A stretch of 64,000 nt of DNA from Bradyrhizobium sp. ORS 278 (GCF_000026145.1 NC_009445.1:5424501-5488500), one strand, 5' to 3'. Shown: positions 36,325 through 46,215, counted from the first letter of the stretch. Notes: a model not told the origin generated them from the sequence alone. A program made the numbers and translations.

Positions 36325-37443
36325 TTACTTCCCCCAGATCTCCTCGGCGAGCTCGACGCAGAGGCGCAGCTTGGCCCACTGCTCTTCCTCGCTCAGGATG
36401 TTGCCTTCCTCGGTCGAGGCGAAGCCGCATTGCGGGGACAGCGCGAGCTGATCGAGCGGCGCGAACTTCGAGGCCTCCTCCAGGCGGCGCTTGATGTCGT
36501 CCTTCTTCTCGAGCTCGCCGACCTTCGAGGTGACGAGACCGACGACGACGACCTTGTTGCCCTTCGGCAGGAAGCGCAGCGGCTCGAAGCCGCCTGCGCG
36601 CTCGCTGTCATACTCCAGGAAGTAGCCGTCATAGTTGGTGTTGGCGAGCATGGTCTCGGCAACCGGCTCGTAGCCGCCCGAGGAGATCCAGGTCGAGCGG
36701 AAATTGCCGCGGCAGACATGGGTCGTGATCGTCATGTCGGCGGGACGCTCGGCGATCGCATAGTTGATGATGCGCGAGTAGATCTGCTGCAAGCCGTCCG
36801 GATTGTCGCCGCGCTCCCTGGCCTTCTTCAGCTCGTCCTGCGAGCAGAGATAGGCCCACACGGTGTCGTCGAACTGCAGATAGCGGCAGCCGGCGTCATA
36901 AAAGGCCTTCACGGCCTTGCGGTAGGTCTTGCCGAGATCCTCGTAGAAGGCGTCGAGATCGGGATAGACCTCTTTCGAGATCGACTTGCGGCCGCCGCGG
37001 AAATGCAGCACGGCCGGCGACGGGATCGTCATCTTCGCCGTCACATGCGCGGTGTCGGCGTGCTTCTTGAGGAAGCGGAAGTGGTCGAGCATCGGATGAG
37101 TATCGGGAAAGTCCAGCTTGCCGATCACACGCACCGCGTCGTGACGGGTCTGAACGCCGGTGAACTGGATGCCGGTGTCGGGGTGGAACAGCTCGCAGCC
37201 GGTCAGCTTGGCGAGGAAATCAAAGTGCCACCAGGAGCGGCGAAACTCGCCGTCGGTCGCGAGCTTCAGGCCGGTCGAGGCCTGGCGGTGCACGACCTTC
37301 TCGATCTCCATATCCTCGATCTTGGCGAGGTCAGCCGCGGAGATCTCGCCCTTCTCGAGCTTGGCGCGGGCCTCCTTGATCTTCTGCGGGCGCAAGAGGC
37401 TGCCGACTTCGTCGGCGCGGAAGGGGGGCTTGGTGCGTTGCAT
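36325..37443 (-). CDS. Short MetE-like methyltransferase (YxjG/YxjH type, cobalamin-independent)
   Basis: 372 residues from ATG at 37443 behind AAGGAG. It covers only the C-terminal catalytic barrel of MetE: FRADEVGSLLRPQKIKEAR at the start, LQFDDTVWAYLC, TTHVCRGNFRSTW and LSPQCGFAST carry the zinc-type Cys/His positions. It lacks the N-terminal half of MetE. Family members methylate homocysteine or related thiols; the methyl donor is uncertain. It is separate from the metK-ahcY cluster by about 8 kb. A folate-linked role is inferred. Confidence 0.82.
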   Translation of the reverse strand: MQRTKPPFRADEVGSLLRPQKIKEARAKLEKGEISAADLAKIEDMEIEKVVHRQASTGLKLATDGEFRRSWWHFDFLAKLTGCELFHPDTGIQFTGVQTRHDAVRVIGKLDFPDTHPMLDHFRFLKKHADTAHVTAKMTIPSPAVLHFRGGRKSISKEVYPDLDAFYEDLGKTYRKAVKAFYDAGCRYLQFDDTVWAYLCSQDELKKARERGDNPDGLQQIYSRIINYAIAERPADMTITTHVCRGNFRSTWISSGGYEPVAETMLANTNYDGYFLEYDSERAGGFEPLRFLPKGNKVVVVGLVTSKVGELEKKDDIKRRLEEASKFAPLDQLALSPQCGFASTEEGNILSEEEQWAKLRLCVELAEEIWGK

Positions 37444-37786
37444 CTCTTCACTCCTTGGAATGCTCGACGTCTTGGATCTGAGCGATCGACCGGTTAACTG
37501 TTCTACCCGAACGAGCGGTCCCGTGGCCGGCACACGCGCGTCCTGAAAGGCCGGGGCAAGCCCTACCTCGTATCCGACCAGTATACAATTACGTTCCGGT
37601 CAGGATTGTGCACGCTGAGCGTTCGGTCCAGTGCAGCGGGCACTATCCGCCCGTTATCGTTCATTTCCGCCGCCTTTACCTCCGGTGCCGCCTGATCGCC
37701 TCGATAGTCATCCGGCCATTCCGGTATACAGAATAACCCCAAACCTCTTTTCCCGTCGTGCCTGCTCGGCGGCAGAAGCCGGCGGG
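37444..37786. other. Intergenic region, no gene seen
   Basis: About 340 bases. Two short TATAC motifs (AGTATACAAT near 37580 and GGTATACAGA near 37722) could be regulator sites or chance. No repeat or terminator recognised. Confidence 0.4.
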
Positions 37787-38503
37787 TCAATGCGCGGCGG
37801 CGCTCGCGACTCCCAAATGCCGCTCCAGCGGCGCAGGGTCGGCCTTCAGGGCGCTGGACGGCGCGTCGTGGACGATGGTGCCCCGCTCCAGGATGACAAC
37901 GCGATCGGCGAGCGCGAGCAGTTTCTGCGCATGCTGCTCGACGATGATCGAGCACAGCCCGCCGGCGCGGCTGATCGTGCCGATCGCCGCCAGCAGCTCC
38001 TCGACGATGATCGGCGCCAGACCCTCGGTCGGCTCGTCCAGCAGCAGCACTTTGGGATTGAGCGTCAGCGCGCGGCCGATCGCCAGCATCTGCTGCTCGC
38101 CGCCGGAGAGCTGGTTGCCGAAATTATTGCGGCGCTCCTTGAGCCGCGGAAACATCTGGTAGACGCGCTCGACCGTCCACGGCCCGGGCTGCGCCACCGC
38201 GGTCATGTTCTCCTCCACCGTCAGCGAGCGGAAGATGTTGCGCTCCTGCGGCACCCAGCCGATGCCGGCGCGGGCGCGCTGGTCGGCGCGCAAGGACGTG
38301 ATGTCGGTGCCGCCGAGCGCGAGCTTGCCGGAGAAACGACGGGTGACACCGACGATCGAGTTGATCAGCGTGGTCTTGCCGGTGCCGTTGCGGCCGAGCA
38401 GCGCCAGTACCTGGCCTTCCGGCAGCCTCAAGGACATGTTCGGCAAAACGACCGCCTGGCCATAGCCGGCGCGGAGATTCTCGATGGCGAGCAGATCGGT
38501 CAT
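37787..38503 (-). CDS. livF: Liv-type ABC transporter 1, ATP-binding protein LivF-like
   Basis: 238 residues from ATG at 38503, overlapping the livG stop (ATGA). Walker A is LLGRNGTGKTTL, the Q-loop/NBD region reads IGWVPQERNIF, the signature is QLSGGEQQMLAIGRAL and Walker B is KVLLLDEPTEGLAP. It energises uptake of branched-chain amino acids or amides through LivH/LivM. It is the last gene of a five-gene minus-strand set (binding protein, livH, livM, livG, livF). Confidence 0.92.
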   Translation of the reverse strand: MTDLLAIENLRAGYGQAVVLPNMSLRLPEGQVLALLGRNGTGKTTLINSIVGVTRRFSGKLALGGTDITSLRADQRARAGIGWVPQERNIFRSLTVEENMTAVAQPGPWTVERVYQMFPRLKERRNNFGNQLSGGEQQMLAIGRALTLNPKVLLLDEPTEGLAPIIVEELLAAIGTISRAGGLCSIIVEQHAQKLLALADRVVILERGTIVHDAPSSALKADPAPLERHLGVASAAAH

Positions 38504-39249
38504 CACGCGGCCTCGCCGAGATAGACCGCCTTGACCTGCGGATCGCGCGCAACCTCGTCGGGGGCTCCCTCCACCAGAAGAGCGCCGGAGACGAGAACCG
38601 AGATGCGGTCGGCGAAGGAGAAGACGAGGTCCATGTCGTGTTCGATCAAGAGCACCGTGACGTCGCGCGGCAGCGCGGCGACGGCGGCGAGAATGTCCTT
38701 GCGCTCGCCCTCGGGCACGCCGGCGGCCGGCTCGTCGAGCAGCAGCACGCGCGGCTTGGCGGCGATCGCAACCGCGATCTCCAGCAGGCGCTGCTTGCCA
38801 TAGGGAAGCGTCGAGGTCCGGTCGTTCATCACGTCGAGCAGGCGGAAGCGCTCCAGGGTGTCGGCGATCTCGGCATTGATGTCGTCGCGCGTGCCCATGC
38901 GTCGCCACCAATTGCCGCCGCCGCCGAGCCGCTCCGACACCGCAAGCCCGATGGTCTCGAGCGGAGTCAGATCCGGATAGAGCTGATTGATCTGGAAGGT
39001 CCGCGACAGGCCGCGCAGCACGCGCTTGTGCACCGGAAGGTCGGTGATGTCCTGGCCTTCGAGCAGAATGCGCCCCGAACTCGGCTCGAGCACGCCGGTC
39101 AGCTGATTGATCACGGTGGTCTTGCCGGCGCCGTTCGGGCCGATCAGCGCATGCCGCGCGCCGGGCCTGATCTGCAGCGACAGATTGCGAGTGACGTGAA
39201 GTCCGCCGAAATGCTTGTCGAGGCCGCGCGTTTCCAATGCGTAGGTCAT
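38503..39249 (-). CDS. livG: Liv-type ABC transporter 1, ATP-binding protein LivG-like
   Basis: 248 residues from ATG at 39249. Walker A LIGPNGAGKTTV, LSRTFQINQLYPDLTP after Walker A, signature LPYGKQRLLEIAVAIA and Walker B RVLLLDEPAAGVPEGE. The signature LPYGKQR is the LivG-typical variant. Its start overlaps the 3' end of livM by four bases and its stop overlaps livF, so the three are translationally coupled. Confidence 0.92.
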   Translation of the reverse strand: MTYALETRGLDKHFGGLHVTRNLSLQIRPGARHALIGPNGAGKTTVINQLTGVLEPSSGRILLEGQDITDLPVHKRVLRGLSRTFQINQLYPDLTPLETIGLAVSERLGGGGNWWRRMGTRDDINAEIADTLERFRLLDVMNDRTSTLPYGKQRLLEIAVAIAAKPRVLLLDEPAAGVPEGERKDILAAVAALPRDVTVLLIEHDMDLVFSFADRISVLVSGALLVEGAPDEVARDPQVKAVYLGEAA

Positions 39250-40283
39250 GGCGCCTCGTTGTCGGTGAGGACAACCGCGGCCTTGCGGCCGGCGATCTGC
39301 TTCAGGATCAGATTGGGCAACCACAGCGCATAGGCGTGGATGCGATGGCGGCCGACCATGACGATCACGACCAGCACGAGGCCGATCCAGAACATCCAGT
39401 ATTGCGGCGTGATCCACTGGAACAGCTCCTGCAGCATCCGGAACACGGCCGCGCCGATCAGGCCGCCATAGAGATAGCCGGAGCCGCCGATGACCAGCAG
39501 CAGCACGAGGTCGGCGGAGCGCTCGAACGAGAACACGTCGAGCGAGGCGAGCGCCGTCGTCTGCGTGAACAGCGCGCCGGCAATGCCGGCATAGAACGCC
39601 GCGACGGTATAGATCGCGATCAGGCGCTTGTTGACGGGAATGCCGATGGCCGACGCGCGCAGCGGATTGTTCTTGATCGCGCGCAGCGACAGGCCGAACG
39701 GCGAATGCACGATCATCCGCGCCAGCAGGAACAGCACGAACAGCACTGCGAGCGAATAGAAGAAGCCAGTCCTGCCGAACATGTCGAAGGCGAACAGGCC
39801 GAAGATCGGCTGGATGTCGATGCCCTGCAGGCCGTCGGTACCGCCGGTGATGTTGGAGAAGCGCTCGGCGAGCGCTTCCATCAGCAGTGCGATGCCCAGC
39901 GTAACCATCAGCCGCGTCAGGTCGACGCCGCGGATGACGAGGAAGCTGGTGGCGAAGCCGAGCACCGTGGCGGCGAGGCCGGCCACGATCAGCGCCAGCA
40001 CCGGCTCGTTGATGATCCCGTGCACCGACAGCAGCCCGGCGCAATAGGCGCCGACGCCGAAGAAGGCGGCGTGGCCGAGCGAAACGATGCCGGCATAGCC
40101 GAGGATCAAATCGAGCGACAGCGCGAACAGCGCCAGCCGCAGGATCTCGGTCATGATCAAATAGCGCGACGGAACGGCGAGCCCCACCGCCAGCACGACG
40201 ATCCAGAAGGCGAACTCGCTCCAGTGCCAGCGGCCATGCTGCCGGGCGTGGAAGCCGACCTCGGTTTGTGCATTCGTTGTCAT
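39246..40283 (-). CDS. livM: Liv-type ABC transporter 1, permease LivM-like
   Basis: 345 residues, eight or nine membrane helices. The permease motif region LGYAGIVSLGHAAFFGVGAY is present, with the EAA-like loop SPFGLSLRAIKNNPLRASAIG. It forms the inner-membrane channel with LivH. A cytoplasmic C-terminal tail (LKQIAGRKAAVVLTDNEAP) overlaps the livG start. Confidence 0.93.
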   Translation of the reverse strand: MTTNAQTEVGFHARQHGRWHWSEFAFWIVVLAVGLAVPSRYLIMTEILRLALFALSLDLILGYAGIVSLGHAAFFGVGAYCAGLLSVHGIINEPVLALIVAGLAATVLGFATSFLVIRGVDLTRLMVTLGIALLMEALAERFSNITGGTDGLQGIDIQPIFGLFAFDMFGRTGFFYSLAVLFVLFLLARMIVHSPFGLSLRAIKNNPLRASAIGIPVNKRLIAIYTVAAFYAGIAGALFTQTTALASLDVFSFERSADLVLLLVIGGSGYLYGGLIGAAVFRMLQELFQWITPQYWMFWIGLVLVVIVMVGRHRIHAYALWLPNLILKQIAGRKAAVVLTDNEAP

Positions 40284-40290
40284 GCGATCC

Positions 40291-41160
40291 TCACCGCGTC
40301 GCCGTGCGACCGAACAGGCCGTTCGGACGCCAGATCAGGATCACGATCATGATGGTGTAGATGACGAAAGGGCCGAGCTTCGGCACGTAGTATTTTCCGG
40401 CGACGTCGCCGATGCCGAGCAGCAGCGAGGCCAGGAAGGGTCCGGTGATCGAGGACGAGCCGCCGACGGTGACCACGATCAGGAAGTAGATCATGAACTT
40501 CAGCGGGAAATACGGATCGAGGCCGAGGATCTCGGCGCTGAGCGCGCCGCCGAGGCCGGCAAGGCCGCAGCCGAACGCAAAGGTGAAGGCGAACACCTGG
40601 GGCACGTTGATGCCGAGGCCGCTGGCCGCGCGCGGATCATCGACCGCGGCGCGCAGCCGGCTGCCGAAGCGGGTCTTGGACAGCACGAGCTGCAAGCCCA
40701 CCGTGAGCAGTCCGCAGATCACGATGATCATCAGCCGGTAGCGGCCTATGCCGACGCCGAAAATGTCGAACTGGCCCTGCAGCACGTCGGGCAGCTTGAT
40801 GAAGATGCGCGACGAGCCCATGATGTAGTCGACGGTCGCGACCGTCATGAACACCAGCCCGATCGAGAACAGCACCTGGTCGAGATGGCTGCGCGCGTAA
40901 AGATGCTGATACAGCGTCCGCTCCAGCAGCGCGCCGATCATCGCGCTGGCAACGAAGGCCAGCGGCAGCGCGGCGAAGAACGGCCAGCCGATCCGGTTGA
41001 CGAGCACGGCGCAGACATAGCCGCCGGCCATCGCGAAGGCGCCGTGCGCCAGATTGACGAAGTTCATCAGGCCGAGCGTCACGGCGAGCCCGCAGGCCAG
41101 CACGAACAGCAGCATGCCATAGGCGACGCCGTCGAACAGGTTGGTGAGGATGGCGGTCAT
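40291..41160 (-). CDS. livH: Liv-type ABC transporter 1, permease LivH-like
   Basis: 289 residues, about eight membrane helices. Diagnostic LivH motif GLMNFVNLAHGAFAMAGGYV near residue 30 and the loop FGSRLRAAVDDPRAASGLGI. It is the partner of LivM, whose ATG lies seven bases downstream. A repeat separates it from the binding-protein gene 5'. Confidence 0.93.
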   Translation of the reverse strand: MTAILTNLFDGVAYGMLLFVLACGLAVTLGLMNFVNLAHGAFAMAGGYVCAVLVNRIGWPFFAALPLAFVASAMIGALLERTLYQHLYARSHLDQVLFSIGLVFMTVATVDYIMGSSRIFIKLPDVLQGQFDIFGVGIGRYRLMIIVICGLLTVGLQLVLSKTRFGSRLRAAVDDPRAASGLGINVPQVFAFTFAFGCGLAGLGGALSAEILGLDPYFPLKFMIYFLIVVTVGGSSSITGPFLASLLLGIGDVAGKYYVPKLGPFVIYTIMIVILIWRPNGLFGRTATR

Positions 41161-41214
41161 TGAAGTGTACGTCTGTCCCCGGTCTCATCCCTTCCAGCGA
41201 AGGGCCATGTCACG

Positions 41215-41395
41215 CTTGGCTCGGTCAGCGCCTTCCCCGCGCGCGGGGGAGGTCGGATCGCATCGAACGATGCGATCCGGGTGGGGGAAACTCTCTCCAC
41301 GAACAGTGTGCCGTGGGGCGCCCCCACCCCGGCCCTCCCCCGCAGGCGGGGGAGGGAGTGGAGCCGCCGTCGGCTCCCCCCTCACGACGCTCACG
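41215..41395. repeat. Palindromic repeat cluster between livH and its binding-protein gene
   Basis: CTTCCCCGCGCGCGGGGGAGG, GATCGCATCGAACGATGCGATC (9-bp arms), and CCCTCCCCCGCAGGCGGGGGAGGG are clear inverted repeats. It may attenuate expression after the binding-protein gene, raising its yield over the permeases. Confidence 0.8.
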
Positions 41396-41397
41396 CG

Positions 41398-42576
41398 TCA
41401 CTTCTTCGCCTTGCCCGGATCCTTGACGGCCTCGAAGGTCTGAAACTCCACATTGTAGAGCTCGCCGTCGACCTTCTCGACCTTGCGGATGTAGACATTC
41501 TGAATGATATCGCGCGTCTCCGGATCGATCGAGATCGGACCGCGCGGGCTTTCCCAGGCCATGCCCCTCATCGCCGCAATCAGGGAATCGCCGTCGGTCT
41601 TGCCCTCGGTTTTCTTCAGCGCCTGGTAGATCAGGTTGATGCCGTCATAGCCGCCGACCGCCATGAAGCCCGGACGGCTGTTGAAGGCCTTCTTGTAGGC
41701 TGCGACGAACTCCTTATTCTTCTCCGACGGGTGCGCCGCCGAATAGATGTGCGCCGTGACGGCGCCGAGCACCGCGTCGCCCATGTCGTTGAGCAGGTCG
41801 TCGTCGGTCACGTCGCCCGGCCCGATCACCTTGATGCCGCTCTTGTCGAGTCCGCGCTCGGCATATTGCTTCATGAAGTTGCCGCCCTGGCCGGCCGGCA
41901 CGAACACGAACATCGCGTCCGGCTTGGCATCCTTCATGCGCTGCAGGAACGGCGCGAAGTCCGGATTGGCCAGCGGAACCTTGACCTCCTCCACGATCTC
42001 GCCGCCGCCGGCGGTGAAGCGCTCCTTGAACGAGGCCAGCGCGTCATTGCCCGGCGCATAGTCGGAGGTCAGCGTCGCGACTTTCTTGATGCCGTTCTTG
42101 ACCGCCCAGTCACCGATGATGGTGGAGGACTGCGGCAGGGTGAAGCTGGTGCGGACGATGTAGGGCGACTTCTCGGTGATGATCGAGGTGCCGGCCGCCA
42201 TTACGACCTCGGGAATCTTGGCCTGGGTGGCGAGCGGCGCGGCGGCGAACGCGGCGGGCGTCACGCCGAAACCGGCGATCACGTTAACCTTGTCGTTGAC
42301 GATCAGCTCCTGCGCCAGGCGCTTGGTGTTGTCCGGCAGCGCGGCGTCGTCCTTGAGGATGACCTGGATCTTCTTGCCGGCCACGGTGTCGCCGTTCTGC
42401 TGCATGTACAACTTGATCGCATTATCGATCTGCTTGCCGGTCGACGCCTGGCCGCCGGTCATCGGCACGATCAGGCCGATCTTGAACACGTCCTCGGCCC
42501 GCGCCGCACCGGACGCAAGCGCCGCGGCCACGGCCGCACCGGCAGCCAGCGTCAGTGTCTTGTTTCGCACGAACAT
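41398..42576 (-). CDS. Liv-type ABC transporter 1, periplasmic binding protein
   Basis: 392 residues from ATG at 42576, six bases after GGGAGGTGG. A signal peptide ends at ...GAARA (about 28). The mature protein is a type I periplasmic binding fold: FKIGLIVPMTGGQASTGKQIDN, NVIAGFGVTPAAFAAAPLA, and FMAVGGYDGINLIYQAL. It delivers ligand to LivHM. The ligand is not deducible; Liv/amide (Amt/Urt-like) ligands are the family range. It heads the five-gene transporter set. Confidence 0.9.
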   Translation of the reverse strand: MFVRNKTLTLAAGAAVAAALASGAARAEDVFKIGLIVPMTGGQASTGKQIDNAIKLYMQQNGDTVAGKKIQVILKDDAALPDNTKRLAQELIVNDKVNVIAGFGVTPAAFAAAPLATQAKIPEVVMAAGTSIITEKSPYIVRTSFTLPQSSTIIGDWAVKNGIKKVATLTSDYAPGNDALASFKERFTAGGGEIVEEVKVPLANPDFAPFLQRMKDAKPDAMFVFVPAGQGGNFMKQYAERGLDKSGIKVIGPGDVTDDDLLNDMGDAVLGAVTAHIYSAAHPSEKNKEFVAAYKKAFNSRPGFMAVGGYDGINLIYQALKKTEGKTDGDSLIAAMRGMAWESPRGPISIDPETRDIIQNVYIRKVEKVDGELYNVEFQTFEAVKDPGKAKK

Positions 42577-42834
42577 GGAAACCACCTCCCTGGTCGGATC
42601 AGGACCGAAAGCCCGCCGGCCATTGTTGTCTCACCTGTGCGATCTCGTTCACGATATCGCGCGCGCATCGCTGCGGACTCGGGACGGTATTGTCAATGGC
42701 GTTTCATGGGAGCGTTTCGTGGACGGTAAGTTTCCGGAACAGATCACAGAACGTTAGAGGTATTATGTTACTTCGACTTCGAACGGCCAAATTTTACCAA
42801 TTGATGGCAAGCCGATAGGGTCGCAGCCGCGACG

Positions 42835-43149
42835 ATGAAAGGTGTTCCCTCAATGCCGGCGAGGACTGTCTTTGGCACGAGATCGCTGGCCGCGATCACC
42901 GTGCTGACCGGGGTTGTGCTGATTTTGGCCGGCTGCTCGTCGATCAACGAGAAGGTCGGCGCGGGTATGGGGGATCTGATGCCGCAATGGGCCGGCGGCC
43001 TGCCGGCCGGCGCGCCGCCCCGGCCCGGCACCCCGGAATATGCGCGCTTCATGCAAGAGCGCGAGCGGCAGAGGCAGCTGCCGGCCGCCGAACGCGACAA
43101 GGAGACGCAGTCCGACGCCAATGCGCAGGCGGCTGCCCCCACTCGCTGA
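42835..43149 (+). CDS. Small lipoprotein
   Basis: 104 residues from ATG at 42835 (ATG at 42853 also possible). Lipobox LILAGC gives a Cys near residue 34. The mature part is short and Pro/Gly-rich (WAGGLPAGAPPRPGTPEYARFM), with a charged helical end (QERERQRQLPAAERDKE). Family not recognised. It is convergent with purU. Confidence 0.72.
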   Translation: MKGVPSMPARTVFGTRSLAAITVLTGVVLILAGCSSINEKVGAGMGDLMPQWAGGLPAGAPPRPGTPEYARFMQERERQRQLPAAERDKETQSDANAQAAAPTR

Positions 43150-43153
43150 ACAA

Positions 43154-44017
43154 TCAATCCATGAACACGACGGTCTTGCGGCCGTTCAGGATGACGCGAT
43201 CCTCGAGGTGATAACGAATCGCACGCGCCAGCACGCGGCGCTCGATGTCGCGGCCCTTGCGCACGAGATCCTCGGGCGTGTCGCGATGGCTGATCCGCTC
43301 GACGTCCTGGTCGATGATCGGGCCCTCGTCGAGGTCGCGGGTGACGTAATGGGCGGTGGCGCCGATCAGCTTGACGCCGCGCTCATAGGCCTGGTGGTAG
43401 GGTTTGGCGCCCTTGAAGCCCGGCAGGAACGAGTGGTGGATGTTGATGCAGCGGCCGGACAGGCTGGCCGACATCTCGTCCGACAGGATCTGCATGTAGC
43501 GCGCCAGCACCACGAGATCGGTCTTGGTGTCGTCGACCAGCTTGAGGATCGCCTGCTCCTGGTCGCGCTTGGTCTCCTTGGTGACCGGCATGTGGTGAAA
43601 CGGGATCTCGCCCAAATCCAGCCCGGCATAGGTCTCCCGCGGGTGGTTGGAGACGATCGCAGTCGGGATCATCGACAGGTCGCGGGTGCGCCAGCGATAG
43701 AGGATGTCGACGAGGCAATGGTCGAACTTCGAGACCAAGAGCATCACACGACGTTGGCCGGCGCGGTCGCGCATCTGCCAATCCATCGCAAAGCGCTCGG
43801 CGATCGCCGCGAAGCCGGTCTGCAGCGCCGGCAGGTTGACCGCGAGATCGGCAGCCGTGAACACCACGCGCATGAAAAAGTGACCGGTCTCGAAGTCGCC
43901 GAACTGCTGGGCATCGAGGATGTTCTGGCCGTTATGGGCAAGGAAGGTAGAGACGGCTGAGACGATCCCAGGACGATCCGGGCAGGACAGGGTCAGAACA
44001 TATTGGTGGTCGGACAT
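43154..44017 (-). CDS. purU: Formyltetrahydrofolate deformylase
   Basis: 287 residues. An N-terminal ACT-like domain ([20 protein letters not shown]) is followed by the formyltransferase fold: [24 protein letters not shown] and the catalytic Asn/His/Asp motif [20 protein letters not shown] with a distal Asp in [13 protein letters not shown]. It releases formate and tetrahydrofolate from 10-formyl-THF. Full length. It is divergent from the HemD-like gene. Confidence 0.95.
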   Translation of the reverse strand: MSDHQYVLTLSCPDRPGIVSAVSTFLAHNGQNILDAQQFGDFETGHFFMRVVFTAADLAVNLPALQTGFAAIAERFAMDWQMRDRAGQRRVMLLVSKFDHCLVDILYRWRTRDLSMIPTAIVSNHPRETYAGLDLGEIPFHHMPVTKETKRDQEQAILKLVDDTKTDLVVLARYMQILSDEMSASLSGRCINIHHSFLPGFKGAKPYHQAYERGVKLIGATAHYVTRDLDEGPIIDQDVERISHRDTPEDLVRKGRDIERRVLARAIRYHLEDRVILNGRKTVVFMD

Positions 44018-44166
44018 GGCGATGAGGGACCGAATGGGAAAAGTGATCTGGCGGCGGGCCTGACGGCCGTTCCATGCCCTGCTCTATCACCCTCCGCGCC
44101 CTTGCGCCAACGCTCGGCGCGGGGGCAGGATGAACAAAACATCACCTCTTTCGGTGGAGACTGACC

Positions 44167-44991
44167 ATGGCCGACCGGCTGAGCGGCAACCGCATCCTGA
44201 TCCTGGAAACGCGCGAGGAAGCGCAGTTCTCGCGTCTGCTCGCCGAGCAAGGCGCCGACGTGCTGCAATGTCCGATGTTCACGATCCAGGACGCACCGGA
44301 CCCGGCGCCGATCGAGGCCTGGATCCGCCGCTGCACCGACAGGCCGTTCGACGATCTCGTGCTGATGACCGGCGAAGGACTGCGGCGGCTGATGACCGTG
44401 GTGCGCCGAATCGGAGTGGAAACCGAGTTCGTCGCCGCGCTCGGCAAGGCCCGCAAGTTCACCCGCGGGCCGAAGCCCGGGCGCGCCTTGCGCGAGCTCG
44501 GCCTCGAGTCGCAGGTGACCACCGAGAAGCCGACCTCCGAAGGCGTCGCCGAACTGCTGGGGCGCTACGACCTGAAAGGCCATCGTCTCGGCCTGCAGCT
44601 CTATCCCGACAAGGACCATTCCGCGCTGATCGGCGCCATCGAAGCGACCGGCGCCGAGGTCGACGCCGTGCTGCCCTATGTCTACGACGCCAAGGCGGCC
44701 GATGCGAACATCCTCACCGCCATCGACGAGATGACCGCCGGCAAGGTCGATGCGATCGCGCTGACCAGCTCGGGCCAGCCGCGCCGGCTGTTCGATGTCG
44801 CCAAGGCGCACGGCGTCGAGGATCGGCTGCGCCATGGCCTGGCGCGCACGCAAATCGCCTCGGTCGGGCCTGTCGTGACGGAGGAGCTGGCCGCGCACGG
44901 CCTGTCGCCATCGATCACCCCAGTGGGCGAGGCCTATTTCATGAAGCCGCTGATCTCGGCGATGGCCACGGCGCTGGGTGTGAAGGCGTAG
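44167..44991 (+). CDS. Uroporphyrinogen-III synthase-like protein (HemD family)
   Basis: 274 residues from ATG at 44167. The two-lobed HemD fold is suggested by RILILETREEAQFSRLLAEQG, DDLVLMTGEGLRRLM, AALGKARKFTRGPKPGRALRELG, LQLYPDKDHSALIGAIEATGAEV and ASVGPVVTEELAAHGL. It cyclises hydroxymethylbilane to uroporphyrinogen III. It is not beside hemC or hemE, so it may be a second copy. Its 3' end is duplicated, as a degenerate partial copy, about 210 bases downstream. Confidence 0.83.
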   Translation: MADRLSGNRILILETREEAQFSRLLAEQGADVLQCPMFTIQDAPDPAPIEAWIRRCTDRPFDDLVLMTGEGLRRLMTVVRRIGVETEFVAALGKARKFTRGPKPGRALRELGLESQVTTEKPTSEGVAELLGRYDLKGHRLGLQLYPDKDHSALIGAIEATGAEVDAVLPYVYDAKAADANILTAIDEMTAGKVDAIALTSSGQPRRLFDVAKAHGVEDRLRHGLARTQIASVGPVVTEELAAHGLSPSITPVGEAYFMKPLISAMATALGVKA

Positions 44992-45011
44992 CGCGCGGCC
45001 AAACTAACAGT

Positions 45012-45257
45012 GTCGTCGCGGGCTTGACCCGGGACCCATACCGCGTGATGTCCGAAACAGGCAGGCGGCCCATCCCACGCGTCCCATGGCGTTCGGTGGC
45101 TATGGGTCCCGGCTCGAGGCCGGACGACGGCGGAGTGTGAGGCAGCAGCCTGCCGCACGCCGCTGATCTCGCCATGACTACTGCGCTTGCTGTGAAAGCA
45201 CAGCGAATGGCGCCTCACTAACGGTGTCGTCCCGGGCTTGACCCGGGACAACGGCGG
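45012..45257. repeat. Repeat region with a degenerate duplicate of the HemD 3' end
   Basis: GTCGTCGCGGGCTTGACCCGGGAC at 45012 onward recurs as GTCGTCCCGGGCTTGACCCGGGAC at 45226. Upstream of the second copy, GCCGCTGATCTCGCCATGAC and TGTGAAAGCACAG (45158-45205) match the end of the HemD-like gene (GCCGCTGATCTCGGCGATGG and TGTGAAGGCGTAG at 44946-44991). Confidence 0.7.
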
Positions 45258-45261
45258 AGAG

Positions 45262-46215
45262 TTACGCGGCGGCCTGCCCGGTCTCGCGCAGGAACGCCTG
45301 ATAGGCGCGCGCGATGCCATCCTCCAGCGACGTCGTCGCGCGCCAGCCGAGCTTGGCGAGCCGCGAGACGTCGAGCAGCTTGCGCGGCGTGCCGTCGGGG
45401 CGCGAGGGATCGAAGCTGAGGCGCCCCTGATAGCCGACCGTTGCGGCCACCACGCGGGCAAAGTCGGCAATGGTGATGTCCTCGCCGGTGCCGATGTTGA
45501 CCAGCTCGTGATCCGAGTAGGTCTTCATCAGGTGCACGCAGGCGTCCGCCATGTCGTCGACATAGAGGAATTCGCGCCGCGGCGTGCCGGTGCCCCAGAC
45601 CACGACCTCTGGCGCGTCCGCAAGCTTCGCCTCATGGAAGCGGCGGATCAGCGCCGCGACGACGTGGCTGTATTCGGGGTGATAGTTGTCGCCGGGGCCG
45701 TAGAGGTTGGTCGGCATGACGTTGATGAAGTCGGCGTCATACTGGCTGCGATAGGCCTCGACCATCTTGATGCCGGCGATCTTGGCGATCGCATAGGGCT
45801 CGTTGGTCGACTCCAGCGGCCCTGTAAGCATCGCATCCTCGCGCAGCGGCTGCGGAGCGAGCTTGGGATAGATGCAGGACGAGCCGAGAAACATCAGCTT
45901 CTCGGCGCCGTTCACATGCGCGGCGTGGATGACGTTGGTGGCGATGGCGATGTTGTCGTAGATGAACTCGGCACGGAGCGTGTTGTTGGCGACGATGCCG
46001 CCGACCTTGGCGGCCGCGAGGAAGACGACCTGGGGCTTCGCGCGCGCGAACCAGGAGAACACTGCAGCCTGGTCGCGCAGATCGACCTCGCCGCGCGACA
46101 CGGTCTGCAGTTCGACGCCCTCGCTTGCCAAGCGCCGCACCAGCGCGCTGCCGACCATGCCGCGATAGCCGGCGACGAAGACCCGCTTGCCATGCAGATC
46201 AAAAGGCGTGGCCAC
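45262..46215 (-). CDS. fcl: GDP-L-fucose synthase
   Basis: 317 residues. The NADP motif [14 protein letters not shown] is near residue 15, with [15 protein letters not shown], the Ser in SSCIYPK, the catalytic YxxxK (YAIAKIAG) and the GDPH-like region [19 protein letters not shown]. It turns GDP-4-keto-6-deoxymannose into GDP-L-fucose. It overlaps gmd by 17 bases. Fucose would go to lipopolysaccharide or exopolysaccharide; in rhizobia it can also decorate Nod factors. Confidence 0.96.
   Translation of the reverse strand: MATPFDLHGKRVFVAGYRGMVGSALVRRLASEGVELQTVSRGEVDLRDQAAVFSWFARAKPQVVFLAAAKVGGIVANNTLRAEFIYDNIAIATNVIHAAHVNGAEKLMFLGSSCIYPKLAPQPLREDAMLTGPLESTNEPYAIAKIAGIKMVEAYRSQYDADFINVMPTNLYGPGDNYHPEYSHVVAALIRRFHEAKLADAPEVVVWGTGTPRREFLYVDDMADACVHLMKTYSDHELVNIGTGEDITIADFARVVAATVGYQGRLSFDPSRPDGTPRKLLDVSRLAKLGWRATTSLEDGIARAYQAFLRETGQAAA

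Noticed and set aside
38504..39274. Upstream part of the frame containing livF as a separate gene
   Set aside because: It is the out-of-frame shadow of livG; real livF begins at the ATGA overlap at 38503.
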